From an uncultured Bacteroides sp. (GTDB taxonomy: Bacteria; Bacteroidota; Bacteroidia; Bacteroidales; Bacteroidaceae), in the NCBI GenBank assembly GCA_900551445.1, contig URWA01000008.1, forward strand, positions 1 to 64,000: 64,000 bases of DNA, in the 5' to 3' direction. The position numbers were made by a program, and so were the translations under genes. The notes under the pieces were generated by a model. It was not told where the DNA came from, ran no database searches, and saw only the letters and a list, made by a program, of their open reading frames with translations. Below are positions 26,735 through 35,347 of the stretch, one piece after another; the first letter of the stretch is position 1; each line of letters opens with the position of its first letter.

Positions 26735-27201
26735 AACTTTTTACTATCTATATAAGTCAAGCATTGTTGTAACATTTTATCCGATCGAATACAATATTGT
26801 ATATTAGGCTTTTCAAAAATTAATCTTTTCAAAGCCTCTTCTTGATTAATTTCTCCGGCAAAGTATAAATCAAGTGTGAGAATGACCCTATCATTAGCTA
26901 TTCCACCTACAATCATATCATATTCCTTTGTAGGTTCTCCAGATCGACATGCTGCCACAAAATCAAGCCATGATTTATCGTATTGATTAAAACGAAGAAT
27001 ATTCCATTCTTTTAAATCGTCTTTTAATTCATAGACATTTAACCAGGCATCTTTTTGACGGCGTAGAAAACGTTCGGCATATTTTATGGCTTGCTCATGT
27101 AAGGAGGTTAGATAGAATCCACGTCCAAAATCTAAATAATCTCTGGAATGAGTCGTGTCGGGATGTTCCACAATTACAGTAGAGGCATGGTATAGTCTCA
27201 T
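26731..27201 (-). CDS. DUF3990 protein, possible ADP-ribosyltransferase-like toxin (module A)
   Basis: 156 residues, cytoplasmic. Conserved DUF3990 features are LYHAS (His5), DFGRGFYLT (about 29-37), EQA, WLDFVAACR, EYDMIVGGIANDR and the C-terminal QYCIRSDK. The same blocks occur in the 59625-60092 protein. An H...Y layout with a G-F-Y-L-T strand is reminiscent of ADP-ribosyltransferase folds; this is inference, and the activity has not been shown here. It is the middle gene of a three-gene operon, with 4-bp ATGA overlaps on both sides, consistent with toxin-antitoxin stoichiometric coupling. Confidence 0.87.
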   Translation of the reverse strand: MRLYHASTVIVEHPDTTHSRDYLDFGRGFYLTSLHEQAIKYAERFLRRQKDAWLNVYELKDDLKEWNILRFNQYDKSWLDFVAACRSGEPTKEYDMIVGGIANDRVILTLDLYFAGEINQEEALKRLIFEKPNIQYCIRSDKMLQQCLTYIDSKKL

Positions 27202-27416
27202 TTTTCAAGCACTCCTTTCTCCTTCATGAAATCAATCAAATCTTCCATCAGGTAGCGGGAGCCAAATGTGTGAAGCACATCGTATGAAGGAACGATGTAT
27301 CCATACAGTATGCCCGACTGTTTCAGCCTGTTATACACCTCACGTTGTGGCAAATGAAGAATCCGTGAAAGACTTCCAATACAGTAGGTGACAAATTCAA
27401 GAATATTTTTATCCAT
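27198..27416 (-). CDS. DUF3791 protein, first component of toxin-like module A
   Basis: 72 residues from MDKNILEFVTYCIG. The ATG at 27416 is preferred over an in-frame start at 27470 because a TATCTTTG promoter box lies between them. The DUF3791 signature is YDVLHTFGSRYLMEDLIDFM. The same domain, fused to an XRE helix-turn-helix, is the first gene of module B. Here the DNA-binding part is absent. The probable role is antitoxin or chaperone for the DUF3990 protein, inferred from operon position and overlap (27198-27201). Confidence 0.83.
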   Translation of the reverse strand: MDKNILEFVTYCIGSLSRILHLPQREVYNRLKQSGILYGYIVPSYDVLHTFGSRYLMEDLIDFMKEKGVLEK

Positions 27417-27438
27417 ACACTCCAATGATTTATATTCA

Positions 27439-27446
27439 CAAAGATA
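27439..27446 (-). promoter_or_regulatory. -7 promoter box for toxin-like module A
   Basis: TATCTTTG on the minus strand, 22 bp upstream of the ATG at 27416. Confidence 0.6.
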
Positions 27447-27533
27447 AAGTTTTTCGGGATTCTTTCTCAAAATATGTCAGTCCGTTTCATTTTATTTTGT
27501 ACTTTCAGCTTGAAATTCAGAAATCAGCGAGCG

Positions 27534-30500
27534 ATGTTAAAGAAAGGAATCTACGAAAACATTATCAATCAGGAAGTAGAACGAGATATACAGGAAGCCG
27601 AATCACATCAGTTGGTTTGTCGGCGCGAAGAGATTGATGCCGCCGAATCTTCCAAAATCCTGGCCGATTACCTGGCAAAAGCCATCCGGCAGAAGTTGGA
27701 GGACACGGAAGATGTGCACGATCGGATGAACCTGGTCAATCGGATATTGGCGGAGTACGGACTTGTGGAGGAAGTGCAGATAGCCGACACTTCCAACCTC
27801 TTGATGGAAGTGATGACCCAACAGAAGAGCCTGTTGCAGAAGCACAGCCGTTCGGAAACCGTCCGTCCACAATCCGGCTTCCGGGTGAGCAACCTGTTTA
27901 CGGGTGGAAACAGTGTCCTTTCGTTAGGCGAGGAAATCCGGCGGGAAATCGCCAGTGCCGACGAGATTTATTTTATCGTCTCTTTCCTGAAACTCTCTGG
28001 TGTGCGACTGCTGCTGGATGACTTACAAAAGTTCTGTCAACGCGAAGGCACCCGGTTGCGCATCATCACGACGACCTACTGCGGGGCGACCGAGACAAAG
28101 GCCGTGCAACAGCTTTCCGAACTTCCCCACACGGAAATCCGCATCTCCTATCACACCGACATCGAGCGTCTCCATGCCAAAGCCTACATCTTTGTGCGCA
28201 ATTCCGGCATGCACACCGCCTATATCGGTTCGTCCAATCTTTCCAAATCTGCCCAGACCGACGGATTGGAATGGAACATGCGCGTGACGAGCGTGGAGAA
28301 TCCGCACATCATCAAGACCGCCTTGGCCACCTTCAACCTGTATTGGAACAGCCCGAACTTCGAGGACTTCCGGCTGGGAGGTATCGAAAAATTCCAACAA
28401 GAGTTGCATCGGAATGTCTTCAAGGGAAAGCAGGATGCCTTTGTGTACCAACGTTATACCTTGCTTCCCCACCAGAAGCAGATTCTGGACAAGCTGAAAG
28501 TGGAGCGCGAAGAGTGTGGCAACTTCCGCAACCTGATTGTGGCGGCCACCGGTACCGGAAAGACCGTGATTTCCGCTTTCGATTACTTGGCCTTCCGTCA
28601 GCATCAGACAAGGGCAGGAGAGACCAGTCGCATCCTTTTCACCGCCCATCGTGAGGAAATCCTTCGCCAGTCGTTGCACACCTACCGCAGCGTGCTGCAA
28701 GACGCCAATTTCGGTACGTTGTGGGTGGGCAATGAGGCGCCCCAGACCGAAGCCGACTATGCCCATCTGTTTGTCTCCATCTCCATGTTCAACTCACGGT
28801 TTGAAAGCCTGTTCTCCCAGCTCCCGGCCAATTACTACGACTACATCGTTATCGACGAAGCCCACCATAGTCAGGCCGACAGCTACCGGAAACTCTTCTC
28901 TCATTTTCAGCCCCGCTTGTTGATTGGACTGACCGCCACTCCGGAACGTATGGACGGCAAAGACCTTCGCCCGGACTTCGGCGGACGCATCAGTGCCGAG
29001 ATTCGCCTTCCGCAAGCCCTTCAGGCCGGACTGCTGACGCCCTTCCAATACCTCTGTGTGACCGACGATACCGACCTGACCGATGATTCCCTTTGGAACG
29101 GGCAGCGCTACGTGATTGACCGGCTGGCCGACAAGCTGTGCGTACCCGAACGGGCACAACACATCGTGGACGCTTTACACCGTTACCTGGCCGATGAATA
29201 CACCTGTCGCGCCCTGTGCTTCTGTGTCAATAAAAAACATGCTGACTTCATGGCCCGTCAGTTCCAGAAATACGGATTCAGTGCCCAAAGCCTGACCTCC
29301 GACACCCCGCAACCACAACGGAAGCAGTTGGCCGAGGACCTTCGCAACGGGCTGGTACACTACCTCTGTGTGGTAGACATCTTCAACGAAGGTGTCGATA
29401 TTCCCGAAGTGGATACGGTGCTCTTCCTCCGTCCCACAGACAGTTTGACCATCTTCCTGCAGCAGTTGGGCCGTGGCCTTCGTCTTTCTCCGGGGAAGGC
29501 CGAGCTCACCGTCCTCGACTTTGTGGCCCAAGCCCATCGGAAGTATGATTTCGCCTCAAAGTTCCGTGCCCTGACCCTGCGCCCCGAAAAGAACATCGCC
29601 CAGCAGATAGCCAATGGTTTCACCCTTCTGCCTACCGGATGCAGCATCATCATGGAAAAGCAGGCCCGGCAATACATTTTGGAGAACATCCAGCAAGCCA
29701 TCTACAACAAGCCCCGTCTGGTAAAAGAAATCAATTCTTACTCCACACTGCCCACGCTGACCCAGTTCCTGGAAAACAACGGACAAGACATCCGGGTGGT
29801 ATATGCCAACAACCTCTGTTGGACTTTCCTCAAACGGGCCGCAGGACGCATCGCTTATACCGACGATGCGATTACCCGTCGATTGGAGAAAGGCATGGGC
29901 AATCTGATACATCACAACACCGCCTCCTATCTGCATTTCATAGCCGATTTTCTGTCGGGCAGCAAGCGTTATATGGAGGAAGGCAAGCGGCCGTATACCA
30001 CCATGTTGTATTACGACCTCTTTCAGGAAAGAATCGACAAAACCGAATTCAAAGAAATGGGCATGTACGGGGCTCTGGCATTGTTGCAAGACGACCGTTA
30101 CCGCTATTTCAAGCAGGAAGTCTCCGAAATCGTGTCTTATCTGCTGGCCCATTTGGAGATTACCACCACTCCGCTCGGCGATGAAGTATTGCCCTGTATC
30201 GAGCTTTACGGATGCTATTCGCGTGAGGAAATATTTACGCTGGTCGGGCGGCAGACTTTGGAGAAAAGAATGTCTGGTTCGGTATCCGGTGTGTTCAATT
30301 TGCCGGAGTACGATGCTACCCTGTTATTCGTCACACTGAACAAATCGGACAAGGATTTTTCCCCTTCCACGCAATACGATGATTATGTCATCAACAAAGA
30401 CTATTTCCATTGGCAGTCCAAGAATACCGACGCCCATCATAACCGTGGGGGACGGATTTACACCGAGCAACCTCAGCGGCACAACAAGATTGTGCTCTTT

Positions 30501-30653
30501 GTGCGTGAGGAAAAGAAAGATGGCTTTGGAAACACCTGTCCTTTCCATTGTTTCGGCTCCGTGGACTATGTTTCTTCGCACGGTGATTTCCCCATGAACA
30601 TCACTTGGCGACTGGAGCAACCGGTGATGCCGCAATACCTGAAAGTGGTGTAA
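27534..30653 (+). CDS. PLD nuclease-SF2 helicase-DUF3427 protein
   Basis: 1039 residues from the ATG at 27534 (MLKKGIYENI); a 20-residue upstream extension is AT-rich and atypical. Domain order: helical N-terminus; phospholipase-D domain with HAKAYIFVRNSG and YIGSSNLSKSA (about 211-240); DEAD/DEAH helicase with ATGTGKTVIS near 337, IDEAHHSQADSY near 440, GLTATPERMDG, and motif VI QQLGRGLRLS; then DUF3427 in the C-terminal ~350 residues. This is the COG3886-COG1061 architecture, widely suspected to act in DNA restriction or defence. It is divergent from toxin-like module A. Functional partners may include the downstream HNH and HIT proteins. Confidence 0.93.
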   Translation: MLKKGIYENIINQEVERDIQEAESHQLVCRREEIDAAESSKILADYLAKAIRQKLEDTEDVHDRMNLVNRILAEYGLVEEVQIADTSNLLMEVMTQQKSLLQKHSRSETVRPQSGFRVSNLFTGGNSVLSLGEEIRREIASADEIYFIVSFLKLSGVRLLLDDLQKFCQREGTRLRIITTTYCGATETKAVQQLSELPHTEIRISYHTDIERLHAKAYIFVRNSGMHTAYIGSSNLSKSAQTDGLEWNMRVTSVENPHIIKTALATFNLYWNSPNFEDFRLGGIEKFQQELHRNVFKGKQDAFVYQRYTLLPHQKQILDKLKVEREECGNFRNLIVAATGTGKTVISAFDYLAFRQHQTRAGETSRILFTAHREEILRQSLHTYRSVLQDANFGTLWVGNEAPQTEADYAHLFVSISMFNSRFESLFSQLPANYYDYIVIDEAHHSQADSYRKLFSHFQPRLLIGLTATPERMDGKDLRPDFGGRISAEIRLPQALQAGLLTPFQYLCVTDDTDLTDDSLWNGQRYVIDRLADKLCVPERAQHIVDALHRYLADEYTCRALCFCVNKKHADFMARQFQKYGFSAQSLTSDTPQPQRKQLAEDLRNGLVHYLCVVDIFNEGVDIPEVDTVLFLRPTDSLTIFLQQLGRGLRLSPGKAELTVLDFVAQAHRKYDFASKFRALTLRPEKNIAQQIANGFTLLPTGCSIIMEKQARQYILENIQQAIYNKPRLVKEINSYSTLPTLTQFLENNGQDIRVVYANNLCWTFLKRAAGRIAYTDDAITRRLEKGMGNLIHHNTASYLHFIADFLSGSKRYMEEGKRPYTTMLYYDLFQERIDKTEFKEMGMYGALALLQDDRYRYFKQEVSEIVSYLLAHLEITTTPLGDEVLPCIELYGCYSREEIFTLVGRQTLEKRMSGSVSGVFNLPEYDATLLFVTLNKSDKDFSPSTQYDDYVINKDYFHWQSKNTDAHHNRGGRIYTEQPQRHNKIVLFVREEKKDGFGNTCPFHCFGSVDYVSSHGDFPMNITWRLEQPVMPQYLKVV

Positions 30654-30690
30654 AAGATTGGGGAATGAGTCGGTCATAAAAGCCACACAA

Positions 30691-30951
30691 ATGTGCACTG
30701 AATATTACCCGAAGTATGTGAAGGACGATGATGCGCATCACTCTGCCAAGTTAGACAAGGAAGAGGTGCAGCAAAAGCTGGCAGACTTTTTCAAGACCCA
30801 TTTTTTCCTGCAACGCCGGGACTTTGAACGGCTCACGGGTTTTAACCAGTCGAAGGCTATGCGGGTGATTCGGGAGCTGGTGCAGAAAGGGGTGTTGAAG
30901 AATGCGGGGACGAAGTTTCAGCCGGTGTATGTGAGAGAGGAGAAAGGGTGA
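30691..30951 (+). CDS. Small winged-helix protein
   Basis: 86 residues from the ATG at 30691; a TTG at 30658 would add 11 residues. The C-terminal half, LADFFKTHFFLQRRDFERLTGFNQSKAMRVIRELVQKGVLKN, reads as a winged helix-turn-helix. It starts 37 bp after the DUF3427 helicase and probably belongs to its transcript as a DNA-binding regulator or accessory subunit. It could also be the surviving C-terminal part of a longer DNA-binding protein, since the AT-rich insertion begins directly after its stop. Confidence 0.6.
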   Translation: MCTEYYPKYVKDDDAHHSAKLDKEEVQQKLADFFKTHFFLQRRDFERLTGFNQSKAMRVIRELVQKGVLKNAGTKFQPVYVREEKG

Positions 30952-31422
30952 AAAAATAATGTATCGGAATATACCAATGAAATATGGATGTGTAAAATCA
31001 GTCTGAATGTAAAAAGATTATCACTATGTTTGTAGAAACTTCATTTAATAAGATGATATCTATTTTAACAGAGATAGGAAATGCATAAATTAAATTGTAT
31101 AATGATATGGGAATTATGGTGGAGAATAGGTTGGTTGTCAAATTGCAAAACAGCTGTTTTGGAGTTGAGTGTGTAGTAAATATTGAATGATTTGCTATAT
31201 TTGTAAAATAAGATTAGGAGGTATATGCGAAATACTACATTGTTAAGATAAACTTCATTAGTCAGAATATGTTTCTTAATAAAATTAAGTAGATATTGTT
31301 TTATTATATAGTGTGTGGTATTTATGACAAAATTAGATATGATAAAATCTTGATTGTATAGATTTAAAATTTGAAGCAAAATTAAAATAATGAGATGAAT
31401 TAAACAACTAAAATTGATAATT
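30952..31422. other. AT-rich non-coding stretch upstream of the OLD-type ATPase
   Basis: 471 bp with no convincing gene; a 190-codon opposite-strand reading is biased by base composition and overlaps the ATPase gene. It holds a perfect 14-bp palindrome, AAAACAGCTGTTTT at 31147-31160, and a -7-like TATATTTG at 31196-31203. That promoter would leave a leader of about 210 nt before the ATG at 31423. A regulatory RNA or an operator is possible. Confidence 0.5.
31147..31160. promoter_or_regulatory. 14-bp perfect palindrome, possible operator
   Basis: AAAACAGCTGTTTT lies about 40 bp upstream of the TATATTTG box (31196-31203), a suitable position for a dimeric regulator. No regulator gene is adjacent except the small winged-helix protein at 30691. 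Confidence 0.4.
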
Positions 31423-33198
31423 ATGGTACGAGTGGTATTTATTTCTATTGAGAATTTTAAAATATTTGGAAGAAATATTCGAATTGATTTAACGAACCCT
31501 ACTGTACTTATTGGACCTAATAATTCAGGTAAAACATCTGTTTTACAGGCATTTGCTTTGTGGTCATTAGGTATTAAAACGTGGAATCTACAAAAAGGTA
31601 AATCGAAAGCTCGTATTAGATATGGAGTGCCTATCAATAGATTAAACTTATCCCAACTTCCGGTTCAAAATGCTCGTTTTTTATGGAATAATTGTGAAGT
31701 AAGAAAAGGAAGTACGGAACCTATTGTTGTAACTATTACCCTTGGAATTGAAATTGATGGACAGTTATATGAATGTCCTATTGAATTTACTCAAAATAAC
31801 TCGGAACTAATTTATTGTAAGCCTAAAGAATGTTTCGTTAATGATAATCATATTTTAGAGGCTGCTGTAAATATACAAGTAAATCTTTTGTATTCAATGT
31901 CGGGTATAGCGATTGAAGAGGTACGTCTTCCGATAGAACGAGTAAATTATTTGATGGGGCAAGGTATGACTTCTGAAGTATTGAGAAACTTGTGTTTTAC
32001 ACTTTATGAAGATAATCCGGAAGATTGGAGTAAAATAGTAAAATGGATGAATAAATTGTTTGGTATGCAAATTCAATCTCCTAAGTATATTGAAACAAAG
32101 GGAGCTCTTGAGTTGACATACAAACATCATAATAATAAACGGCCTTTAGACATTGCGTCCGCAGGCCGCGGGGCGTTACAGATTCTTTTGTTATTATCAT
32201 ATATGTGCGCCCATAAATCATCTATAATTTTGGTTGATGAACCGGATGCTCATTTGGAGATAATAAAACAAAGAACCGTATATGCCTTATTAAATGAGAT
32301 AGCAAATGACAATGATATACAATTAATTATTGCGACTCATAGTGAGGTCGTATTAAATGAAGCTGTAGATAATAATATAGCTATGCTTTTAGACGGTGAA
32401 GTTAAACCCATCTCAAATAAAGACCAAGATATAAAACCAATCTTGAAAGAATTTGGCGTGGAGCATTTTTATAAAGCCTCGATAACAAGAAATATTTTTT
32501 ATGTAGAGGGATCTACGGATATTCAAATGTTAAAAGCTTTTGCTGAATTACTTGGACGAGAGAAGGCTATCGATATTCTTGGTGGAGAATTGAATTATTA
32601 TTATATTCAAAATTCTTGTGGTGAGAACAATATAGATAATATTGTTGAACGCAAGGAAGGATATTATACTAATTATATTCGCCATTTCAGTGCGATAAAA
32701 AAAATGATTCCAGATTTTGTGGGTCTTGGTATATTTGATTCAGACGGTAATAAAAACGAAAGTACTCAATGTCCTGATGGTTTGAAGGTTATAAAATGGA
32801 AGAAATATGAGTTGGAAAATTATTTTGTTACTGTAGATATATTAGATCATTATTTTGCTGATCTTGTAGATGGGACTGATAATTTATATTATCAGTTTTA
32901 TTTAAACGCGAGAGAATTTGCTATAACTCAATATTTATTTAACGATGAAAGTGAAAATTATAGAATGTATAAAGAATCCCTAAAAGACGTACAACGATTT
33001 ATCTGGTCTACAGTTACAGAGAATAAGAAGATGAGTAAATTTGTGGATATTCTCATGGATAAATTTGTTGAAATATCTAATCTTTCTTATCCTATGAGAA
33101 AAGGTGAATATTATAAATTAATTTCATATATGAGCCCTAAAGACGTTGATGAAGAGGTCATTTCTGCTTTAAACTATATAGAGGAAATATTATCATAA
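31423..33198 (+). CDS. OLD-type ATPase with TOPRIM nuclease domain
   Basis: 591 residues, codon use strongly AT-rich. ABC-type ATPase: Walker A GPNNSGKTS (31-39), signature-like IASAGRGALQIL, Walker B ILVDEPDAHLE near 267, H-loop ATHSEV near 303. A TOPRIM domain follows, with IFYVEGSTD near 356 (catalytic Glu) and GIFDSDGNK near 436 (DxD). This is the OLD/GajA-like architecture of single-protein anti-phage nucleases. Gabija would need an adjacent UvrD-like helicase, which is absent, so it fits stand-alone OLD proteins better. The ATG at 31423 is preferred to a TTG at 31414. Low GC and its position in a foreign block suggest horizontal acquisition. Confidence 0.9.
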   Translation: MVRVVFISIENFKIFGRNIRIDLTNPTVLIGPNNSGKTSVLQAFALWSLGIKTWNLQKGKSKARIRYGVPINRLNLSQLPVQNARFLWNNCEVRKGSTEPIVVTITLGIEIDGQLYECPIEFTQNNSELIYCKPKECFVNDNHILEAAVNIQVNLLYSMSGIAIEEVRLPIERVNYLMGQGMTSEVLRNLCFTLYEDNPEDWSKIVKWMNKLFGMQIQSPKYIETKGALELTYKHHNNKRPLDIASAGRGALQILLLLSYMCAHKSSIILVDEPDAHLEIIKQRTVYALLNEIANDNDIQLIIATHSEVVLNEAVDNNIAMLLDGEVKPISNKDQDIKPILKEFGVEHFYKASITRNIFYVEGSTDIQMLKAFAELLGREKAIDILGGELNYYYIQNSCGENNIDNIVERKEGYYTNYIRHFSAIKKMIPDFVGLGIFDSDGNKNESTQCPDGLKVIKWKKYELENYFVTVDILDHYFADLVDGTDNLYYQFYLNAREFAITQYLFNDESENYRMYKESLKDVQRFIWSTVTENKKMSKFVDILMDKFVEISNLSYPMRKGEYYKLISYMSPKDVDEEVISALNYIEEILS

Positions 33199-33413
33199 GA
33201 TTTATTTACTTGCATAAATTTTTTGAATGGACTCTCTGCTTTTTTATATATTGGAATATCCTAATAATAAAACGATTCGACTCTAGATTTGCGTTTCTTT
33301 AAAGAGGAAAGGAAGTAGTTTCAGGTATATATTAGAAAAACTTTTATTAAATTGGTGTATTTCAGTAGTTTCGTGGAAAATCTCAACATTGTATCTATGT
33401 AAAATAGAAAGGT

Positions 33414-34724
33414 ATGCAAAAACTTACAATAAAAAATATAGGAGCAATAAAGCTTGTAGAATTTGAGGTAAATAGAATTAATGTTTTTATGGGACCTCAA
33501 TCATCAGGAAAGAGTACGATATCTAAAATACTTTGCCACTGTCAGTGGGTGGAAAAGACTTGCTTTATGAATGATAGGCAAATGGAGTATTTTCAAAAAC
33601 AAGGCGTTTTTTATGATTCACTTGTGGAGTATCATAAGTTGGAAGGATATTTTCACAAAAATGCCAGTATAAAGTATATAGGGGAGGCTATGACTATAAA
33701 TTATGTTCATAGTTCAAGGAAGACTACTATTAAATTAAATGATAAAATGGTATTCTCTTATCCCAAAATATGTTATATCCCGTCAGAGCGTAACTTTGTA
33801 GCTAGTGTACCCAATTTTAGCAAGTATAACGAGGGAAATAATGTATTGCTTTATTTTGCTTATGACTGGTCAGAAGCTAAAGAGGATATCAAAAAACTTG
33901 ATATCTCAAATCTGCTTAGTAGGGAAGTTTCCTATGAAAATATTAATGACAAGGACTACATATTTGATAATGGCTCAAAGTTATTACTTACGAATGCATC
34001 AAGTGGAGTTCAATCGGTATTGCCATTATATCAAACGATATTGTATATGTTATCAAACCTGTATAAGAAGCAAAGGGCTTTGTCACCTTCAAAGGAAATG
34101 GCCAAGAAGGATTTTTCTAATGAAATGATTATGGTGGCTAATGAAATTGCTAATGGAGAAAGTATTAGTAAATTCAAGAAATATTCCAATATATTGATTT
34201 CTATGTTTAAAATGCTTGAGAGTTATGATGTAAAGGCAATAAACAAGCTCTCGGATTTGCTACCGGAAGATTTGTCTCATAATATATATGAAGCTGTCCA
34301 CGTTATGGAGCGGTTGTTTAATTATCATTATACTCAGCTGTTTATAGAAGAACCGGAGCAGAATCTTTTTCCAGATACGCAGCAAGAATTTGTTTATTGG
34401 TTGTTAGAAATTATGCAGAATGATAAAGGACATGCTGCTGTCATTACCACGCATAGTCCGTATATATTGTTTGCTCTTAATAATTGTATGATGGGAGGAT
34501 TAGTTAAAGACAATATTCCGGCAGAGGAAGTTTCTGATTTTGCTTCTCATTCGGCATGGATTAATCCTAAATTGGTGTCTGTCTTTGAACTGAGTAACGA
34601 CGGTACTCTTCGCTGTGTACAAGATAAAGATGGTATAATTGAGGATAACTATTTAAATAAGGCATATAAGAAGAATTCAGAAGAGTACTTAGAACTTTTA
34701 AACTACTACGAAGATGAAGAATAA
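33414..34724 (+). CDS. AAA/ABC-type ATPase of a two-gene nuclease-like system
   Basis: 436 residues. Walker A GPQSSGKST (27-35), Walker B LFIEEPEQNLFP near 308, H-loop ITTHSPYILFAL near 344, and an ASSGVQSVLPLY signature-like segment near 198-209 place it with AAA_15/AAA_21 ATPases of defence systems (PtuA, AriA and similar). There is no TOPRIM domain. The next gene starts inside its final codons (11-bp overlap), implying a fixed partnership. It has low GC like its neighbours. The specific system is unknown; Septu and PARIS partners would be HNH and DUF4435 proteins, which the adjacent gene does not resemble. Confidence 0.88.
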   Translation: MQKLTIKNIGAIKLVEFEVNRINVFMGPQSSGKSTISKILCHCQWVEKTCFMNDRQMEYFQKQGVFYDSLVEYHKLEGYFHKNASIKYIGEAMTINYVHSSRKTTIKLNDKMVFSYPKICYIPSERNFVASVPNFSKYNEGNNVLLYFAYDWSEAKEDIKKLDISNLLSREVSYENINDKDYIFDNGSKLLLTNASSGVQSVLPLYQTILYMLSNLYKKQRALSPSKEMAKKDFSNEMIMVANEIANGESISKFKKYSNILISMFKMLESYDVKAINKLSDLLPEDLSHNIYEAVHVMERLFNYHYTQLFIEEPEQNLFPDTQQEFVYWLLEIMQNDKGHAAVITTHSPYILFALNNCMMGGLVKDNIPAEEVSDFASHSAWINPKLVSVFELSNDGTLRCVQDKDGIIEDNYLNKAYKKNSEEYLELLNYYEDEE

Positions 34725-35310
34725 AATACAGTCCGTCTATCCGCACTCTGTCTTTTGTAGTAGTACAGCCCCTAAATTGTATATTGCTGATTTTACTGAA
34801 AGGACAGGTAGCGACAGAAAAGTAGAATTTCATGAAGCCATACCACAAGTTCCAGATGGTACTACAGGTATGGATTGCTTAGTTTTGGAGAATTCTTCAC
34901 GATTGTCCGTTATATGTAATATCTTTGATGATAATCAGTTTAAAGATAATGAAGGACATGATTTATCTCATTGCGAGTGTGTGTTATTTCCAGAAAGTGA
35001 ACAAAATGATATAGGTATAGCTTTTGTGGAAATAAAAGATTGTAAGTCGAAAAATATATCTGTGTACAAGGATAAAGTAAAGACTCAAATTATATCTACA
35101 GTACAAATATTTAGAGATAAAGGTGTTATTGAAAAACAACGTGTTTATGGTGTAATATCGTTTCCTAGAAAGAATAAGGTGTCATTTAATCAAACTATTT
35201 TTGATGATGTTACAGAATATAAAAAATTATACCAGAAATATAAAATACATTTTTTTCTCACAAATAATATCTCAATCCTAGATAGTAAGAAAATAAAAAT
35301 TCTGTTTTAA
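34714..35310 (+). CDS. Small partner of the ATPase with an ExK (PD-(D/E)xK-like) motif
   Basis: 198 residues, overlapping the ATPase gene by 11 bp. No family is recognised. The central strand IAFVEIKDCKSKN has the hhExK pattern of PD-(D/E)xK nucleases. An acidic residue candidate lies upstream around EGHDLSHCECVLF, and a following helix carries KVKTQIISTV. If real, this would be a nuclease effector controlled by the ATPase. The match is short and could be chance; a non-catalytic adaptor is the alternative. The gene is AT-rich and ends the foreign block, 37 bp before the HNH gene. Confidence 0.7.
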   Translation: MKNKIQSVYPHSVFCSSTAPKLYIADFTERTGSDRKVEFHEAIPQVPDGTTGMDCLVLENSSRLSVICNIFDDNQFKDNEGHDLSHCECVLFPESEQNDIGIAFVEIKDCKSKNISVYKDKVKTQIISTVQIFRDKGVIEKQRVYGVISFPRKNKVSFNQTIFDDVTEYKKLYQKYKIHFFLTNNISILDSKKIKILF

Positions 35311-35316
35311 GAAGTC

Positions 35317-35324
35317 TATATTTG
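35317..35324 (+). promoter_or_regulatory. -7 promoter box for the HNH gene
   Basis: TATATTTG lies 24 bp before the HNH ATG, immediately downstream of the AT-rich block, so the HNH/HIT pair can be expressed independently of it. Confidence 0.6.
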
Positions 35325-35347
35325 CAATAGTAAACTAATGAAAATCC

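Noticed and set aside
31065..31637. 190-codon minus-strand frame at the start of the AT-rich block
   Set aside because: It is rich in Ile/Asn/Leu/Tyr as expected from AT bias, has no domain, and overlaps the ATPase gene.
31423..33198. Gabija system (GajA/GajB)
   Set aside because: The OLD-type ATPase fits GajA, but no UvrD-like GajB follows; the superfamily-1 helicase at 21522 is distant and has a different architecture.
30952..33198. Retron with an OLD-type effector
   Set aside because: No reverse transcriptase gene is present near the non-coding stretch.
33414..35310. PARIS system (AriA/AriB)
   Set aside because: The partner protein lacks a TOPRIM/DUF4435 pattern (no D-x-D after a Glu strand).
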